DNA from: Sipunculus nudus
Taxonomy: Eukaryota; Annelida; Sipuncula; Golfingiida; Sipunculidae
Direction: 5' to 3'
NCBI GenBank assembly: GCA_026874595.1
Contig: CM049311.1
Span: 46,813,676-46,877,675 of the forward strand
DNA length: 64,000 nucleotides
Shown piece after piece: positions 45,106-57,711 of the stretch (position 1 is the stretch's first letter; every line of letters starts with the position of its first letter). The position numbers and the translations under genes are program-made. A model generated the notes under the pieces. That model had not been told where the DNA came from and did not search any database. It saw only the letters and a list, made by a program, of their open reading frames with translations.

Positions 45106-46588
45106 TATTTGTGTTTCTTTTTAATGTTTCTTTTCCTTGTTTTGGAGCCGTCACATGGGCATCATCGTTCTCTGATAACGCAGGCTTTTTATGGTCAACA
45201 CACATGTGGACTGTGTTTGCTCACACACAGAACCACAACAACATATATACAGGTGGACTGGAGAAAGTAAGTCCATGTGCCGGTTCTGCTTGGTAAATTT
45301 TGTGTTGGGAAAAAATGATTTAATGCACATATTTATAATGTTTATGTTCCTGTAAAATTTTGCTTTTTATTCTCCTAAAAAGCGAGGCCAGAATAGGTAC
45401 ATTACCCTAACTCCGTCCCAAAAAGGCCCATGCGTAATCAATCAAATCAAATTAAGATTTATGTGGCAAAAAAGAATACCTGACGTTCAAACTTTTAGAC
45501 TGGCCAAGTCTACGATAATATTTTTTCTTTTATAATTTGCCTTTAGACTGGAGACTAGAAATAACTCGTCATACCAAACAGCGAGGGAAGCATAGTTACG
45601 AGCAAATAAAGAAGTTTGTTTGGTCAGTGACGTCTATTTAGAGAAATAATCATTACTAACGGGGAACTAGCTGCCTGGCGGGTTGATCAAATTCTTTAAT
45701 ATAAGGTATGAAAATGCAAGATGAACATATATATATCTTACAATCAGACTTTACAACAATAAATTTTGCTTGAAATGGCCTCGTTGTTATTGGTTAATGT
45801 TAAATTTTTGTATTAGGTGTGGCGCCAAGAGGTTTTAGCTTCAAAAGGTGTTTAGCGTGCAAACCCTTCAACCTTCAGCCTTCAACCTTCGTAAATCTCT
45901 CGTTCATACCCTATCATAACCAGACCATGTCCACAAGCAGTTGTAATACAATTAGCACTGTAAATGTTATATTAAAAGCATATTCTTTATTGGAAGAAGC
46001 AATCCATTATTCTTAGCGTTTCCTGAAAGGGACAATTAACACTAACAGCCAACAATAGCAAATCTGATGACGTCATATCTTTATTTAAACATTGCAAACA
46101 TGCATTTGCTTTATCATTTAATTTTTGTAATTGGATAGAATATACTTGTACTTTTAGCACAGAACATTAAAAGGTACTAATCAGTTCCAAATATTTCCAT
46201 TGAACATTTTCACTATAGAAATCCTCATACCACTGCCTTAACATTGTCACGGTTGAGAATTTCCAAATCTGTAGATTCAAATAACCAGTTGTGACCAAAG
46301 GAATATACATTTCTATTTCATAAACATCGGAAGAATACAGAAAATCAACACAATGTATTTTTAAGACATATATCTTTACAGATAAATACAGACCATCAGT
46401 TGTTATGCCAGGTTTACTGACAATGACAATTCTGTGACTATATGTTGATCACGAATTAGTAGAAATTAGAGAAATGAGAGAAATCATTGGATTAGTTATT
46501 GACAAAGCTTAAATTTCAGGTGCTCATCTATACTAGTATCGACCCCGTGAAGAGTAGGTCTGAGGTGAAGGACTGGTCTTCTGTCCTA
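45106..46588. other. No gene recognised; 3' flank of gene E
   Basis: AT-rich unique DNA. AATAAA on the minus strand at 46080-46085 is a possible polyadenylation signal of gene E. Confidence 0.4.
46080..46085 (-). terminator. Possible polyadenylation signal of gene E
   Basis: AATAAA on the minus strand (TTTATT on plus), about 500 bp after the gene E stop. Confidence 0.25.
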
Positions 46589-47288
46589 TCATTGTGGATT
46601 TCTCTTGGCGATCTTTTTTCCACACTTGTTGCAGCGATTCGCCTGCATTTCCTGTGTAGTGAAGACAAAATACTGAATGTGTGAGTTTGTTTTTATATCT
46701 TAAACGATACTAAACTTAACGTCAATTTTTATCTATGGGATGCATGGGGGGGAACTCCTCCTGTTTAGCCGCTACATTTTTCAGGGTTTTTAACCATTTT
46801 TTCTGTCTTGACCACATCCTTTCTTGGTCAGAGGACCAGTTTTTAGGTTATCTTATTAATCTGTCTGGCATGGATCCTCCCCTTTCCAAAATACTGGATC
46901 CCACTCTAAGATGCTATTTATTTCTTTATAACTTTAACTGTTTCCTGCACATAATTTTCTGTTCTGATTTAGATCTTCAAATCATCAGCACGTTTCCAGA
47001 ATTGTACATTCACGGTTATTAAGATAAGTAAATTAAGATAAAAGAAGAGTAATATTTGATCTAGAAAGACATGAAGTATTCTTGTTATGTCCGGGTGTAA
47101 TATATCATTATAATTACAATGTATACACCGGTACATAACATGGAGCTACAGCTGCAAGCCAGGTACAGCCAATATGAAATAGCAAGGTTCTGTGTTTGAC
47201 ACAGTGGGACGTTTGTACATTAGCATTAGATTCTCACCTCCGGAGTGTGATCTTCTCCACAGTTGCACAGTTCATCACACGGTGCCAT
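46589..47288 (-). CDS. Gene E: 37-residue cysteine-rich peptide (two coding exons)
   Basis: On the minus strand, ATG at 47288 in a good context (AAGATGG) opens exon 47238-47288 (17 codons, exon reaching back to acceptor TTTTCACAG at 47301) and ends at GAG/gtgaga. Exon 46589-46651 follows a strong acceptor (TTTTGTCTTCACTACACAG) in phase 0 and ends in TGA. The peptide has CDELCNCGEDH in the first half and RCNKCGKK in the second: five Cys plus His, a pattern that could bind metal, and a basic end (KIAKRNPQ). There is no signal peptide. Further internal exons cannot be excluded. The family is not recognised. The plus-strand 61-codon ORF at 46499-46684 is its shadow. Confidence 0.55.
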
Positions 47289-47300
47289 CTTCGTCTTCTT

Positions 47301-48276
47301 CTGTGAAAATTAAATGGTAAAAGAAATGATAAATAAGTAAAACCAACCTTGAAACCCCTTTTATCCGGAACAGCCCGATAATTTACTCGGTCTTCCCAAA
47401 ATCATTCCCTCCCTCCATACAGTTGAATGAAAATTGGTTGATAAGATTTTCATGTGTAATATGCTAATAGACAAACAAATCAACAAACCAATAGCAGAGA
47501 AACATGGTTGACATTATTGTCAGAGAAACTAAGAGAGTACACTGCAAGTATACAATGCTTTCTGTATTGCTATATTCTGTTTCATCAACCGGTGTCCAAC
47601 TGATTTTTAAAGATATTTTTTAAAGATTTATGTTTTCCGGAAATGTATTATAAGCTGCATATGGAAGCGATTGCCTATTATTTCAATCAAAAATTTTAAA
47701 ATAAAGCTTCAGTTTATGTTTCACAATTTTTTGGCCCCTTCCAATTATCTGACAGATCAGATGTGTCCCTGCTAGAGTAACCTTTGTTTAAGCTGGTTAT
47801 ATATCAGCCCGCCAGGACCTGTTAACTAAGGGTGCATGTGACCAATGACCTTAGCCCGCCTTCATTGACGCAGATCTCTCATCAAATGCTTAATAAATTA
47901 TCATATTTAAAATAATTATGTTTCTTAAATTATTTTTTAGGTGAGTTTTTATTTCATTTCCTTGGATGAAAATTAAGCAAATTCATTTTCAATCCTACAT
48001 ATTTATCATGAACATTTTATCTCCCCCTTATGGCCAGTATTAGAGACGTGCAACATATACGAAGGTGACATTTAACAAACGGAACTTACCAAACAAATGG
48101 TATTTCATCAGACGATTTTTCAAAACCGTTCATACAGCCGTCTGATTTCTGACAAAATAATGGCTAAACTTAGCGGGTTAATGCAAACGGCCGAATTCTG
48201 GCCATAGAATAGATAAATATAATATCTTAAATTTGTGACCGCGCATACACATAAGCAATCACGTTTTAATGCTCAC
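47301..48276 (-). other. Probable first intron of gene E
   Basis: Lies between the acceptor before the coding exon and a donor-like GACGGG/gtgagc at 48277. No coding content is seen. Confidence 0.35.
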
Positions 48277-48345
48277 CCCGTCTGTGATTTCGGCAGTTTA
48301 ATCTGTCAGTGTGCGACCCGTCCGCTTCCTGGCCGCTGTATCGCC
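48277..48345 (-). other. Candidate 5'UTR exon of gene E
   Basis: Minus-strand GC-richer stretch ending in GACGGG/gtgagc, with ATATAT at 48366-48371 about 25 bp upstream as a possible TATA box. It has no ATG. The assignment to gene E rests on order and strand only. Confidence 0.3.
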
Positions 48346-48427
48346 TCTTGTTAAAATAACCCACATATATATTTTACAGACACGTCACAAATTATTATTC
48401 ATTTTGTGCCATGGAGACCAGGGAATT

Positions 48428-48641
48428 CAGGGGCGGATCCAGGATTTTAGAAAAGTGAGGGTCACGCCTAGGACGACTGAAAGAAAATGTAAAATAATGT
48501 CCTCTGGTCTGAGAACGAGGAGCTCATGGTGGCACAATAAGGTATGAAACATTAAAAAAAAAGTTATTTCGGCTCCAAAGGGATGGGGGGGGGGGGGTGA
48601 AGGATGAGGCGCCCTTACCCCTCCCCCTGGATCCGCCACTG
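48428..48641. mobile_element. MITE with GAATT target-site duplication
   Basis: The ends CAGGGGCGGATCCAGG and CCTGGATCCGCCACTG are near-perfect inverted repeats. GAATT lies directly outside both (48423-48427 and 48642-48646), a 5-bp target-site duplication. The interior of about 180 bp has no ORF and includes a 13-base G run. It is the intact member of the family also seen at 14441 and 25376. Confidence 0.85.
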
Positions 48642-48646
48642 GAATT

Positions 48647-51127
48647 CCCAAAAGTCCAACGACCTTGTAAAGGAAATTTCCCAGAACTGCGCATGCTAAA
48701 AACTTTACATGTTTTTACACTGTTTTTCCAGTGTTATGGCAACGTCATGAATCTGTTAAAACATGTACGAAATTTGCTTTTGTGTGTACAGTGCGGTTGA
48801 CCGAAAGAATGCTGTTTTTTATCAGGTTTATACTATTTTCGGGCCCGCGCTGACCCGATCGGTTGTATGCCTACCAGTCGTAAATCTGTAACATGCAAAG
48901 GGCTTTATAAACAGACAAGTTTGGTCCTGCTTTCCAAAGCCTAGTGTTTGTACGTACATATCTAGCGGGTTGTTATTGCATGCGAATAAGGTTATATAGT
49001 TATTTTACACGTGCTATATAGTTCTTCAAAAATACAGAATTGAGTGGTGTAAATTACAAACGAGAAAGTTATATCCAAATGGCCAATGGGGGAAGTTTAC
49101 ACCCAAAGTTCAGACTAAAGGTGGTCAGATTATGTATACATCATGTCATTTAATTTTATATATGATCCATGCAGAAGGCACCGCAGTCGGAAACATAAAG
49201 TTTAAGCCACGCCTGCGCCAAATTGCTTCAATAATATTCTGGCGGGGCTGACAGATGCGGTTGTTATAATTATGCTCTCAAATGTTACACACAAACAATC
49301 TCACACTCGTGTTTCAGTAGGCTTTAAAAATGAGTTCATAATATCGGTGGAACTGTTAACATTTTTGCAGTTTTAAATATCACAGAGCTGAATAAACCGT
49401 GAAATCTAATGTGATCTACCAACAAAGGCTGTGCAATTGTGCTCCCTGCAAACAACAGAGACACCTGGTGGTAAAGACGTTAAGTTAATTACCGAACGAT
49501 GTTGTATATATTTCTCATTTTGATGATTCATATCACATATAATGAAGTCACATATGATTATATAACACTCTCACATGAAAAATTGATGAATATCTTTGTA
49601 ATAACAAACGAATAACGACCATTCCATGAAGAAGTTGACGGCTGATCTGTTGTTTCCACCCATAGAGACATCTGCCGTCAATAAAAGGAACTTCCTGATC
49701 TATGAATTGTTGAGCGCTCATGGGCAAGTTAAATTAACTGCATACCAGATGACTTTTTCTAGTTTAGAATATTTCTGTCGATAAAAGACTAGAATAGAGA
49801 ATAAATTCTGCCGAGTTCATTTAGAAATGTACAACGTTTAAAATTTAAAAAGTTTGAAATCTACAACACTTTTTAAAGTCAAAATATGAATCCTGACATA
49901 GCTCGGCCTTTACAAATATCTAACTGCCATCCCTGAGTGACAAATTGTCACAATTATTGTTCAGTATTCACCAGGCATTTTTAAAAATGTTCTCATCAGA
50001 AACGTGATGAATATATATTCCATGGAGCCAATGAGGTACACATATAGTTCTGATGTTATTTTAGATTAGTCTAAATTATGTATTAAAAGATACAAAATAT
50101 TCTTAATGATTTCAAAAATAATAATTTCCATTGAGTTCGATATTCATTAGTTGTCACTCATCATCTGTAACTGCATGGGAAAAACGTAGATCTGTTATAC
50201 TCACTTTTCTGTCTTCATGTTAACGTTTAGTGATAAGTGATAGCAGTAAATAGTTATAAATGTAAATTAATTATTTTTTTTTTGTCTGAGCGGCATTTTG
50301 CATCTCTGCCATTAGAGTATCTATTGATATATGTCGGGGTTGCAATACTTGATTTTTCGAAAAGCCAACTGTAAATCTCAGGAAGGAAAAATTTTCGGTG
50401 ATATTTTGTCAACGTCTCACTATCTACAAAAACACTGTTGAAAAGATTAAGTTTATGTCAAAATATTGGTAAATCTCCTTGCATGTTTGTTGAATAACTC
50501 TTAAAGTCCCTTAAAGGTTTTGTAATCATCAGGCAGGTCGCTGGATGCATAGGAGAATGCGGCAGTTATCATGCAGTAATTGGGCGTATATATGGTGTGT
50601 CCTGGTTGAGAATCAATGAAATCGGATAAAAAAGTGACATAATAATATAAATATCCCCACCTAAGGATAGCAGGAGATACAAATAAATTCAAATATTTTA
50701 AAAAATGTCATTTTGTCAACCTGGCAATATCCACGATATTTAATTAAAGTCACTTGACCACAAAAAATGACCAGTCAGGGACGCACATTTTTCCTTTTCC
50801 AAGAAAAGACGTCTGGTAACAAAGTTCATTACCTCATAAGGAAGTCATGTTTATATTTTAATTCGATTTCTATACTTGTCTGACCACATGATTACTCCAC
50901 AACTGCTTTACCATTGATGTTTTGTGCACTTTTATTCTACTTGTATCTGTGATTGAAGAGTGGTCTCACGGGTTCTGCTCCTCTTAACTACCGAGAAAAC
51001 ATAACATTCATTCATATTAATGTATCATGCGAGGGCTATTTTATATGTAACACCACGTCGGCTCTACATGTATGGGTTATACCAAGGACACGAAAAAAGA
51101 CAGGGTTTGTGGTTCTTATACTTTAAT
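48647..51127. other. No gene recognised
   Basis: AT-rich unique DNA. A minus-strand ATGAAGACAGAAAA followed by gtgagt (50203-50216) looks like a mini start exon, but I found no matching second exon. Confidence 0.4.
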
Positions 51128-51325
51128 TCATTGTATCCGAAGCCTACAGTCCACAGCCACTCGCGTACGTAGGAACCTTAGAATGTGGTCCTTCAAATCT
51201 GATTCAGTAACTATTTTCTGAGGGACAGTCATTTGGGTCCCTTTTTTCACTCTATATATAATAGTAATAATAAGAAGAATTATAATTATAAGACAGAAAG
51301 GAAAAAAGAATTTATAAAAAAGCAT
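51128..51325 (-). CDS. Unassigned 65-codon ORF with one membrane helix
   Basis: ATG start at 51325, TGA at the end. Residues 8-23 (FPFCLIIIILLIITII) form a strong helix, followed by YRVKK and a mixed, soluble-looking tail of about 40 residues (SDLKDHILRFLRTRV). It could be a terminal exon (TM plus tail) of a minus-strand gene, or a small tail-type membrane protein. No clear acceptor precedes it (only CAATGAG), so it may be chance. No family recognised. Confidence 0.28.
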   Translation of the reverse strand: MLFYKFFFPFCLIIIILLIITIIYRVKKGTQMTVPQKIVTESDLKDHILRFLRTRVAVDCRLRIQ

Positions 51326-51485
51326 AATTTCCTCCTCTCATTGCAGAGCGAGATGATGATGACGATGGCGATGACAATATATAAACCGAAGTCTTTTTCT
51401 CTCACTGGCACCAAAATTAGAATGCCACTGAAAGGTCACAATTATGGTTGAAGCACAGTATACAGTTAACAAATATCAACTTTTA

Positions 51486-51519
<34 letters not shown>
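51486..51519. repeat. (TA)n microsatellite
   Basis: Short pure TA run. Confidence 0.9.
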
Positions 51520-51522
<3 letters not shown>

Positions 51523-53110
51523 GCAAAACCGTGCTGTGGTGATATATTTAAACTGCAATCTGTGTGGTGTGACCTTAAGGTTCTGCCGGGGTCATTTTGC
51601 TCTCCCCATACTGCGGCATTTCCGCCTAAATATCTCTCTAATTCGTTTGGATGCAGTCCAGTTTCACGGATGCAGACGTGGAGCGCGTCTAGGGACAGTA
51701 CTTGAAAAAAGTTCAGTCTAAACAGATATCTGGTATTTTTTGACAACGGATGCGGACCAGATTTGAGGATACATGAAAGCACAGCTTGTGAAATATGCCC
51801 TCTCCGTTTAGGGAGTCGAGCTCATGATATGAATATGTAAGTAAATCAACCTGAGGTAGAGTCAGAATCCTGTTACTTACGGAAGAGTACGTCACATCTT
51901 CCTTTCATTCAATGAGATGCAGACAGCCTGTGCTTTATGTACAGCCCCGTCTGAATAACTGGGTCAGGGGTAGATAAAAAACTTGATAGGCCTAGCTGGT
52001 GCGTCCTTGTTTGACAGACTTCTGTGCAGTGATTACTTTCAAATGTTTGTTGGATATAATAAGTATAGGGGCAAAGAAACAGCTTCTTCTTCTAGGCTAT
52101 TTATATGCTGTTGGCTCACCACTTGTGCAAAACTTGTATTAGTAAAGATACAAAGTTGCCATAGTGAAAACAATTGGTGTTTAAATGCACACGGCAGTTT
52201 GTCCCGACATTTGACACACGTGTTACGTCTGCTTGGTTTTTAAAAAAGAAAATATTTACAGTTATGTTTCCATTCGAGAATATGTGAGGTCCATACTTAA
52301 ATATGGCACTGCGAGATTACTGGAGCATCTCTTTCATCATGCTTTACGTGCATAAGTTGTCACAGTCTGAGGGCTGAGTAAACATCTTAGCACGTGCGAT
52401 TGTTATGAGTAGGATTTAGCCCTGATGCGATTGGCTGGTACAAGTGTGACATCATGAACTAAATTTCATCAACGACTCGTATCTTGTATTACATGTTGTT
52501 TTTATTTTCTCCTTTATTTTTCTCCTGAAAATGACAATGGCAGAAATTCTGTACTTTTACTGACATCTAGAATTTTATGTCACATGGAGTTGACATGGGG
52601 GCTGCCGTCACTGCTGATCGGGTTGACATTGCTAATGCCGGTGAAGCCAGGCGGTGCCGATAACTCCTGAACAAACCTCACAGCCTCTGAGCAATTTAAA
52701 ATAGAAAAAAAATTTCTGCAAGGAAATGGTCTCGATTTTTACAAAATCTACAGATATTGATTTTCTAGGGGTCAGAGTATTACATGATAATATAATGGGA
52801 TAAGAAAGGGCCGTCATTCCTACCACTACATCGTATGGTTCTGACCCCCATAGGTCGTGATCACCACAATGTTCGAACATGCGATATCCGGACAGAGAAA
52901 TATAGTAGACCTCGATGATAGTAAACCAGCGGTTTATGAAATAATTTGGTCATTACAGTTCATATTTTCATATTTGATAATAAAATATACTACTAGACTA
53001 ATGATAAAGCGCGAAAAAGGAACCCCGTGAAACTTTTAAAAATACAAAAACCGCGAAAATTCAGCCCCGCCCATATAAAGGCAACCACAGTATAAGTGAT
53101 GGATTCAGAC
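51520..53110. other. No gene recognised
   Basis: A GC-richer patch at 51520-51720 has several overlapping ORFs on both strands without motifs. The ORF at 52632-52880 on the minus strand is unsupported. Bases 52990-53100 (CCGCGAAAATTCAGCCCCGC) look like part of another dispersed repeat. Confidence 0.4.
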
Positions 53111-53443
53111 TGTAGTGCTGGAGTGCCATCTAGCGTGAATAACGGTGTGTAACGGTAAAGCGTAACTCTGTGTGTATATTGATGATAGTGACATCTGGTG
53201 GGCTAATAATATTTTTATGTGCTCGCTGACGGTGTAACAAAAACCTGTTGGACAACACCAGAATTAAATCGTTGCATTTTTGAGTGTTATGTAGAGTAGT
53301 CATTGCGCATGCGCGTGGTTTGTCTGTCTCTCATTGGTGATATCTAATCAGTTGGTGCCCAAGCCGGGGCGAATAAAGATCGTATACCGTTTAAAAGGAC
53401 ATCTTGACTTCAGAATGAAAGTGTGAACGAGAACAACACTACA
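53111..53443 (+). mobile_element. 5' LTR of second retroelement (333 bp)
   Basis: The ends TGTAGTG and CACTACA are a perfect 7-bp inverted repeat with TG/CA termini. Bases 53111-53347 are repeated at 56157-56407. It is followed three bases on by a primer binding site. Confidence 0.8.
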
Positions 53444-53446
53444 AAA

Positions 53447-53466
53447 TGGCGCCCAACGTCGCTTCC
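53447..53466 (+). other. Primer binding site, tRNA-Lys type
   Basis: TGGCGCCCAACGTCGCTTCC begins 3 bp after the LTR end. TGGCGCCCAACGT matches the first 13 bases of the known tRNA-Lys1,2 primer-binding sequence; the rest has diverged. Confidence 0.7.
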
Positions 53467-53828
53467 AACAATTGCAATGCTGCTGTTTTGTTCTGAGGTA
53501 CCACCTGTTCCGCCCTCTCTCGATTTTTGTGCTTAATTTCTCTCGCTGTTTCTCTCGCCTTTTCTTCGCTGTGCCGTTTTTTCCGGGGATGTGTGTATTT
53601 TTCTTTTGGTCCCATCGTTTGGTATATGTTAATTTGGGGTGGTCTGTGAGTACTTTCGATGTGTTTAGTTTTTCAAAATTCTTGCCTCTTACTTCATGTC
53701 CGCTTTCTTGTTTGTCTTCGACTCCGTGGTGAGGGGTTTAGCGGATTTCTTTAGAGCCAGAGCAAGGGAAAGTAATCAATGTAAGAGGAAGTTCTTTTTA
53801 TCATTTTTTTGAAGTTCAACCGAGAGCT

Positions 53829-55125
53829 GTGCTCCTTATTATTTGTGGGATTACTGGAGTATTATTATTTCTTGGGAGACCCAATAAATTTGATACCAAA
53901 AATTCAGTTGATTCCGGGGCTTTTCCAAAAAGTACTTTTAATACATTTGGACACCAGAATAAATTAGTAGGAAAAGAAAGATTCTCTTCGGCATGTTTTC
54001 CGTGTGGCGAGCTGGGTCATATTCAAAGAAACTGCCCTGTTAAACAGAAAAAAGTTCTCTGGAAAATCTGGACAATCTGATAAATGACTATTGCATTTTA
54101 TAAAGCCATTATATTTTCATGCCAAAGAATTCATTCCAAGATTAAATGCTCATGCTAAGGAATTCAGTCCATAGTTTTAAAATCAAAGTTGTGACTGTTC
54201 TGTGTTTTCATCTGATATAATTCCAGGAAATTCCAAAAATGGACCCGTAATCTTTGTTTCAATGATCAGAGAAGACTTGTTTCGATAATTAAATCTTACA
54301 ATTGTAAAAAAAGAAAAATCAGGTTTTAAGGTTTTTTCGGCCATAGGATATATTCTAATTGATCTTGAGTGTGTAGGATTTTCTCACTAAATTCAATGTA
54401 TAGTGACTCCACATCTCCACACTCAAGGATTATTGGGAAATGATTAATATGTAAATGCTGGTTTAGTTATTGATTTTGCTAACCAAAGTGTATGGACAGA
54501 AAAAAACAACCGCCTGTCAAATGGAAATTAGGAAGTAAAACATACAGGCTTTGTATTGATTTTCGGAAAGTAAATGCTGTTACTAAAATAGTTGCTTATC
54601 CATTTCCTACAATTGATAAAATATTTTCTTCTTTACATGGAGCATATTTTCTAATCTTGACATGAATTCTGGATACTGGCAAGTGAAACAGAAACCTGAA
54701 CATGGAGAAATCACTGCATTTTCTATGGGACAAAATTTGTTTCAATTTAAAGTACTTGCTTTCGGATTTGTTAACGAACCGGCAATTTTTCAGAGATCAG
54801 AGGAAAAGTGTTAAAGATTGTCTCGGCCGATATTGTTATGTTTATCTGGGTGATATTGTAATTTAATCCTCAGATGTGCAACAACATGTTAGTGACCTGA
54901 AAGAAGTTCTAGAGAAAACCAGTCAAGGTATTTCTACAAACCAAGAAAAGGTTAAAGCCATCAAAGAATTCATTGCTCCTCAAAACAAGAATGAATGGGA
55001 ATGATTTTTAGGCATGTAAACCGTCTTTAATGCCTTGAATTTCGGCGTCCGAGTTGGATCTGGTACATTTGTGAAGCATGTGGATCAGCTCAAGCCCGAG
55101 CATGTATCATATAAACTGTTGTGAA
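53829..55125 (+). pseudogene. Decayed gag-pol with internal deletion
   Basis: A CCHC zinc knuckle (CFPCGELGHIQRNC, near 53996-54037) marks the end of gag. RT follows in broken frames: YRLCIDFRKVNAVTKI near 54540, MNSGYWQVKQKPEHGEITAF near 54660, and VLAFGFVNEPAIFQR near 54745; several stops and frameshifts intervene. After an RT-thumb remnant (IKEFIAPQNKNEWE, near 54960) the sequence jumps within a few codons to an integrase-like C-terminus (GTFVKHVDQLKPEHVSYKLL, ending TGA near 55124). RNase H and most of integrase are deleted. Ty3/Gypsy type is inferred from RT; not functional. Confidence 0.75.
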
Positions 55126-56138
55126 TTCTTATACATGTATATGCATGTGTATGGACTATGTGATGACTGATGCCTTATCAGTGTGACTCTAAATCATTCT
55201 GCTATTGTATTATGTTTGTCACAGTGGTATAGTCATGTAACAAATGAATTTACCTTGATAAGTAATTTTTGGTACCCTGTATATTATTTCACTTTCACTT
55301 CACACCATAGACTAGTCATTATATTAGAGTGTAATATCGTAGTGAGCAATCGCGTATAATCAGTTATCTGGTATAAGGTAATTACGTATAATTAGTTATC
55401 TAGTTTCATGTTTATTATCTAGAGAATATAGCAAGCTGATGCGGTAGATCCGGCAGAAATATCTTAATCAGGTAATGCTCTGGTATTCACTTTGTAATCA
55501 GTTCGATCTCTATAATGTAATTATATGTATGGGGCAGTCAGTGGAACTTACTTTACACAGGTGTCGCTCAGTACCATATACAGTCAGTTTCTGGTTATTA
55601 TAATAATATCAGTGTATGGGGTTTAGATTCATAAGCTACCTTTAGGTTGGTAATTCATATGAGTGAGTCTTGTTAACTCTTAATTAATGAACCTTATAGC
55701 ACAGGTGTTTTGATTAATTAACGAGGATTATCTTATATTGCCTCATATTATCCCTATTGTTTAGTGTCATCAGAGTGAAGTTTGTTGGTTCACTTGTGGT
55801 AGGTCGGGGTCTGTGTTAGGTTCAAATACTGATATGTTTGTACACCTGAAGCTATTGGGGAGTGAGTTTAATATTTCTAATGTGTTATTGTTTTGTATTG
55901 TATTGTATTTTATTGAGAAAGAGATTGGTGGTTCACCCATAGTTGGTAGGGAGTGTGAGGGTTCTCCCAATGTTTGATGGTTCACCTGTGGTTGGTGGGG
56001 AATGGGTTATATGTTAAATGCTATCAAGGTTAAAGAGACGTCCTGTCTGCTGGAAATTGGTAGTCGTTGTATTTGTTGTGATGTTTACTTATAATCATGA
56101 CCAGTATATTGATACTATATAATCTTTCATCCTTCCTT
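55126..56138 (+). mobile_element. Non-coding 3' internal region of second retroelement
   Basis: About 1 kb between the pol remnant and the 3' LTR. It includes imperfect repeats of TGGTTCACCTGTGGTTGGT (near 55790, 55929 and 55978). No env-like ORF is seen. Confidence 0.5.
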
Positions 56139-56407
56139 AAGGGGGGGGGGGGTGATTGTAGTGTTGGAGTGCGATCTGGCGTGAATAGTTGTTCTAACGC
56201 GTAACCCTGTGTTTATATTGATGTTAGCGACATCTGTCGGGCTTATTATATTTTTATGTGTTTGCTGACGGTGTTTCAAAAACCAGTTTGACAACACCAC
56301 GATTAAACCGTTGAATGTTTTATTGGTATGTAGAGTAGGCAGGGCGCATGCGTGAAGTTTATGTCTGTCTCTCATTGGTGATATCTAGTCAGTTAGTGCC
56401 CAAGCCA
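56139..56407 (+). mobile_element. Polypurine tract and truncated 3' LTR
   Basis: AAGGGGGGGGGGGGTGA directly precedes TGTAGTG at 56157. The LTR matches the first 250 bp of the 5' LTR, then stops after GCCCAAGCC, so U5 is missing and no target duplication can be read. Confidence 0.75.
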
Positions 56408-57711
56408 TTTTCATTACTGTGAACAACATGTTACTCGAGATTCTTTGCCCTCATTTGTTATGACGGCAAATCTAGAAACAGATGTATCACGTATAATAAC
56501 ACCAAGCAAGCACATACACAAGATTCTGTTCATATTTACAATGCCACACCACGGATATTACATTTTGAAAACAGATCCACAAGCTTGGCTGAATAATAAA
56601 TATGTGTGACTGCCAAATACTTTGCTGGTTATATTTCGAATTGATCAATGCATGGTCTATATTTGCTCCATTCACTTAATTATTATAATTTACATTCCCA
56701 GAGACAATTTTGGCGTAAAACCCTGCTGGGTGCATGAAAAGTTGCAGGAGACCTACCCCTGACATTCATAGACAGATCTTCTGTGAGAAGAATGCTCCAA
56801 GAAGTTGGATGGTACCGCGTGCACATATGCCCGGGTTACTGAATGCATGGTCTATCCAGTAGTCGGTAATATTGGATCTGGAATTTTGTGGTTCGCATTA
56901 TAGCGATAAGAAATTATTTTAACAACAATATATGTCAAATGGACATGTTTAAACGGCCAAATATCTTTGACCCATAATGTAAAGTATGGGTTATAATTAA
57001 TTATGAAAAAAATTAATACAAGAATATAGAAATATGATCCTATACAACTCGATTTATAGTTTGTCTGTATCAAATGTCATATGAAATATTTCAAATCCTG
57101 CTCTGACACTAAAAGAGAAGGGAAATAATAATTAGGTTTCATCTAAATATAATTTACATCTATATTATTTTCGGATGTAACATGTCGTCATATTGCGAGT
57201 TGAAAGGTTTCTAAAAGTAAAAAAAAGTGCGAAATGTTTAAATTCTGATTGCAATTTTTAGGGATTGCAATTTTTAGGGTTTTAGCTTGACATGAAGAAA
57301 ATATCTGCACATATGCCTTGAAATGATATAGGAGATCTATAGCAGGAAAAAAAAAAGCTCGAATCTCCTTATGAGAACAGTGTTTGATATCATTAACATA
57401 GGAGCAGGGCGAAACCCGGGAAGTTCTCGTGGGAAATACTTATAGCTCGGTTTTTTAAATGCTCGGAAACATGTAAGATTTCGATATTTCATAATTATAC
57501 CCAAGTAAAAGACACCCTACACTGTTACTCATTTAACTCTATGTCCAGATACCCTATTGCTGCCATGGCCACTGGCAGTTCCAGTAATTTTCGCGTATAT
57601 GCGTGAACTGGCAGACGTATATATTTGTACAGTGAATCAAGCAGGCCTTCCACAAAATGATGGTAAATTGACGTCATTTTACCCTGAATTCCTGAGTTCA
57701 AGCAGACTCTA
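56408..57711. other. No gene recognised
   Basis: AT-rich unique DNA with minor ORFs on the minus strand, none with motifs. Confidence 0.45.

Noticed and set aside
45060-45296. 78-codon ORF with leader-like start
   Set aside because: Starts in the end of the TIR/tandem element at 43637-45105; no splice or motif support.
46499-46684. Plus-strand 61-codon ORF after an AAATTTCAG acceptor-like site
   Set aside because: It covers the minus-strand terminal exon of gene E, which has the better acceptor and a joining partner exon.
50203-50216. Minus-strand mini start exon ATGAAGACAGAAAA before gtgagt
   Set aside because: No phase-compatible downstream exon found; likely chance.
53472-53732. 86-codon ORF after the primer binding site as gag start
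   Set aside because: Phe/Cys/Leu-rich, no gag character; the frame is probably chance in the leader of the decayed element.
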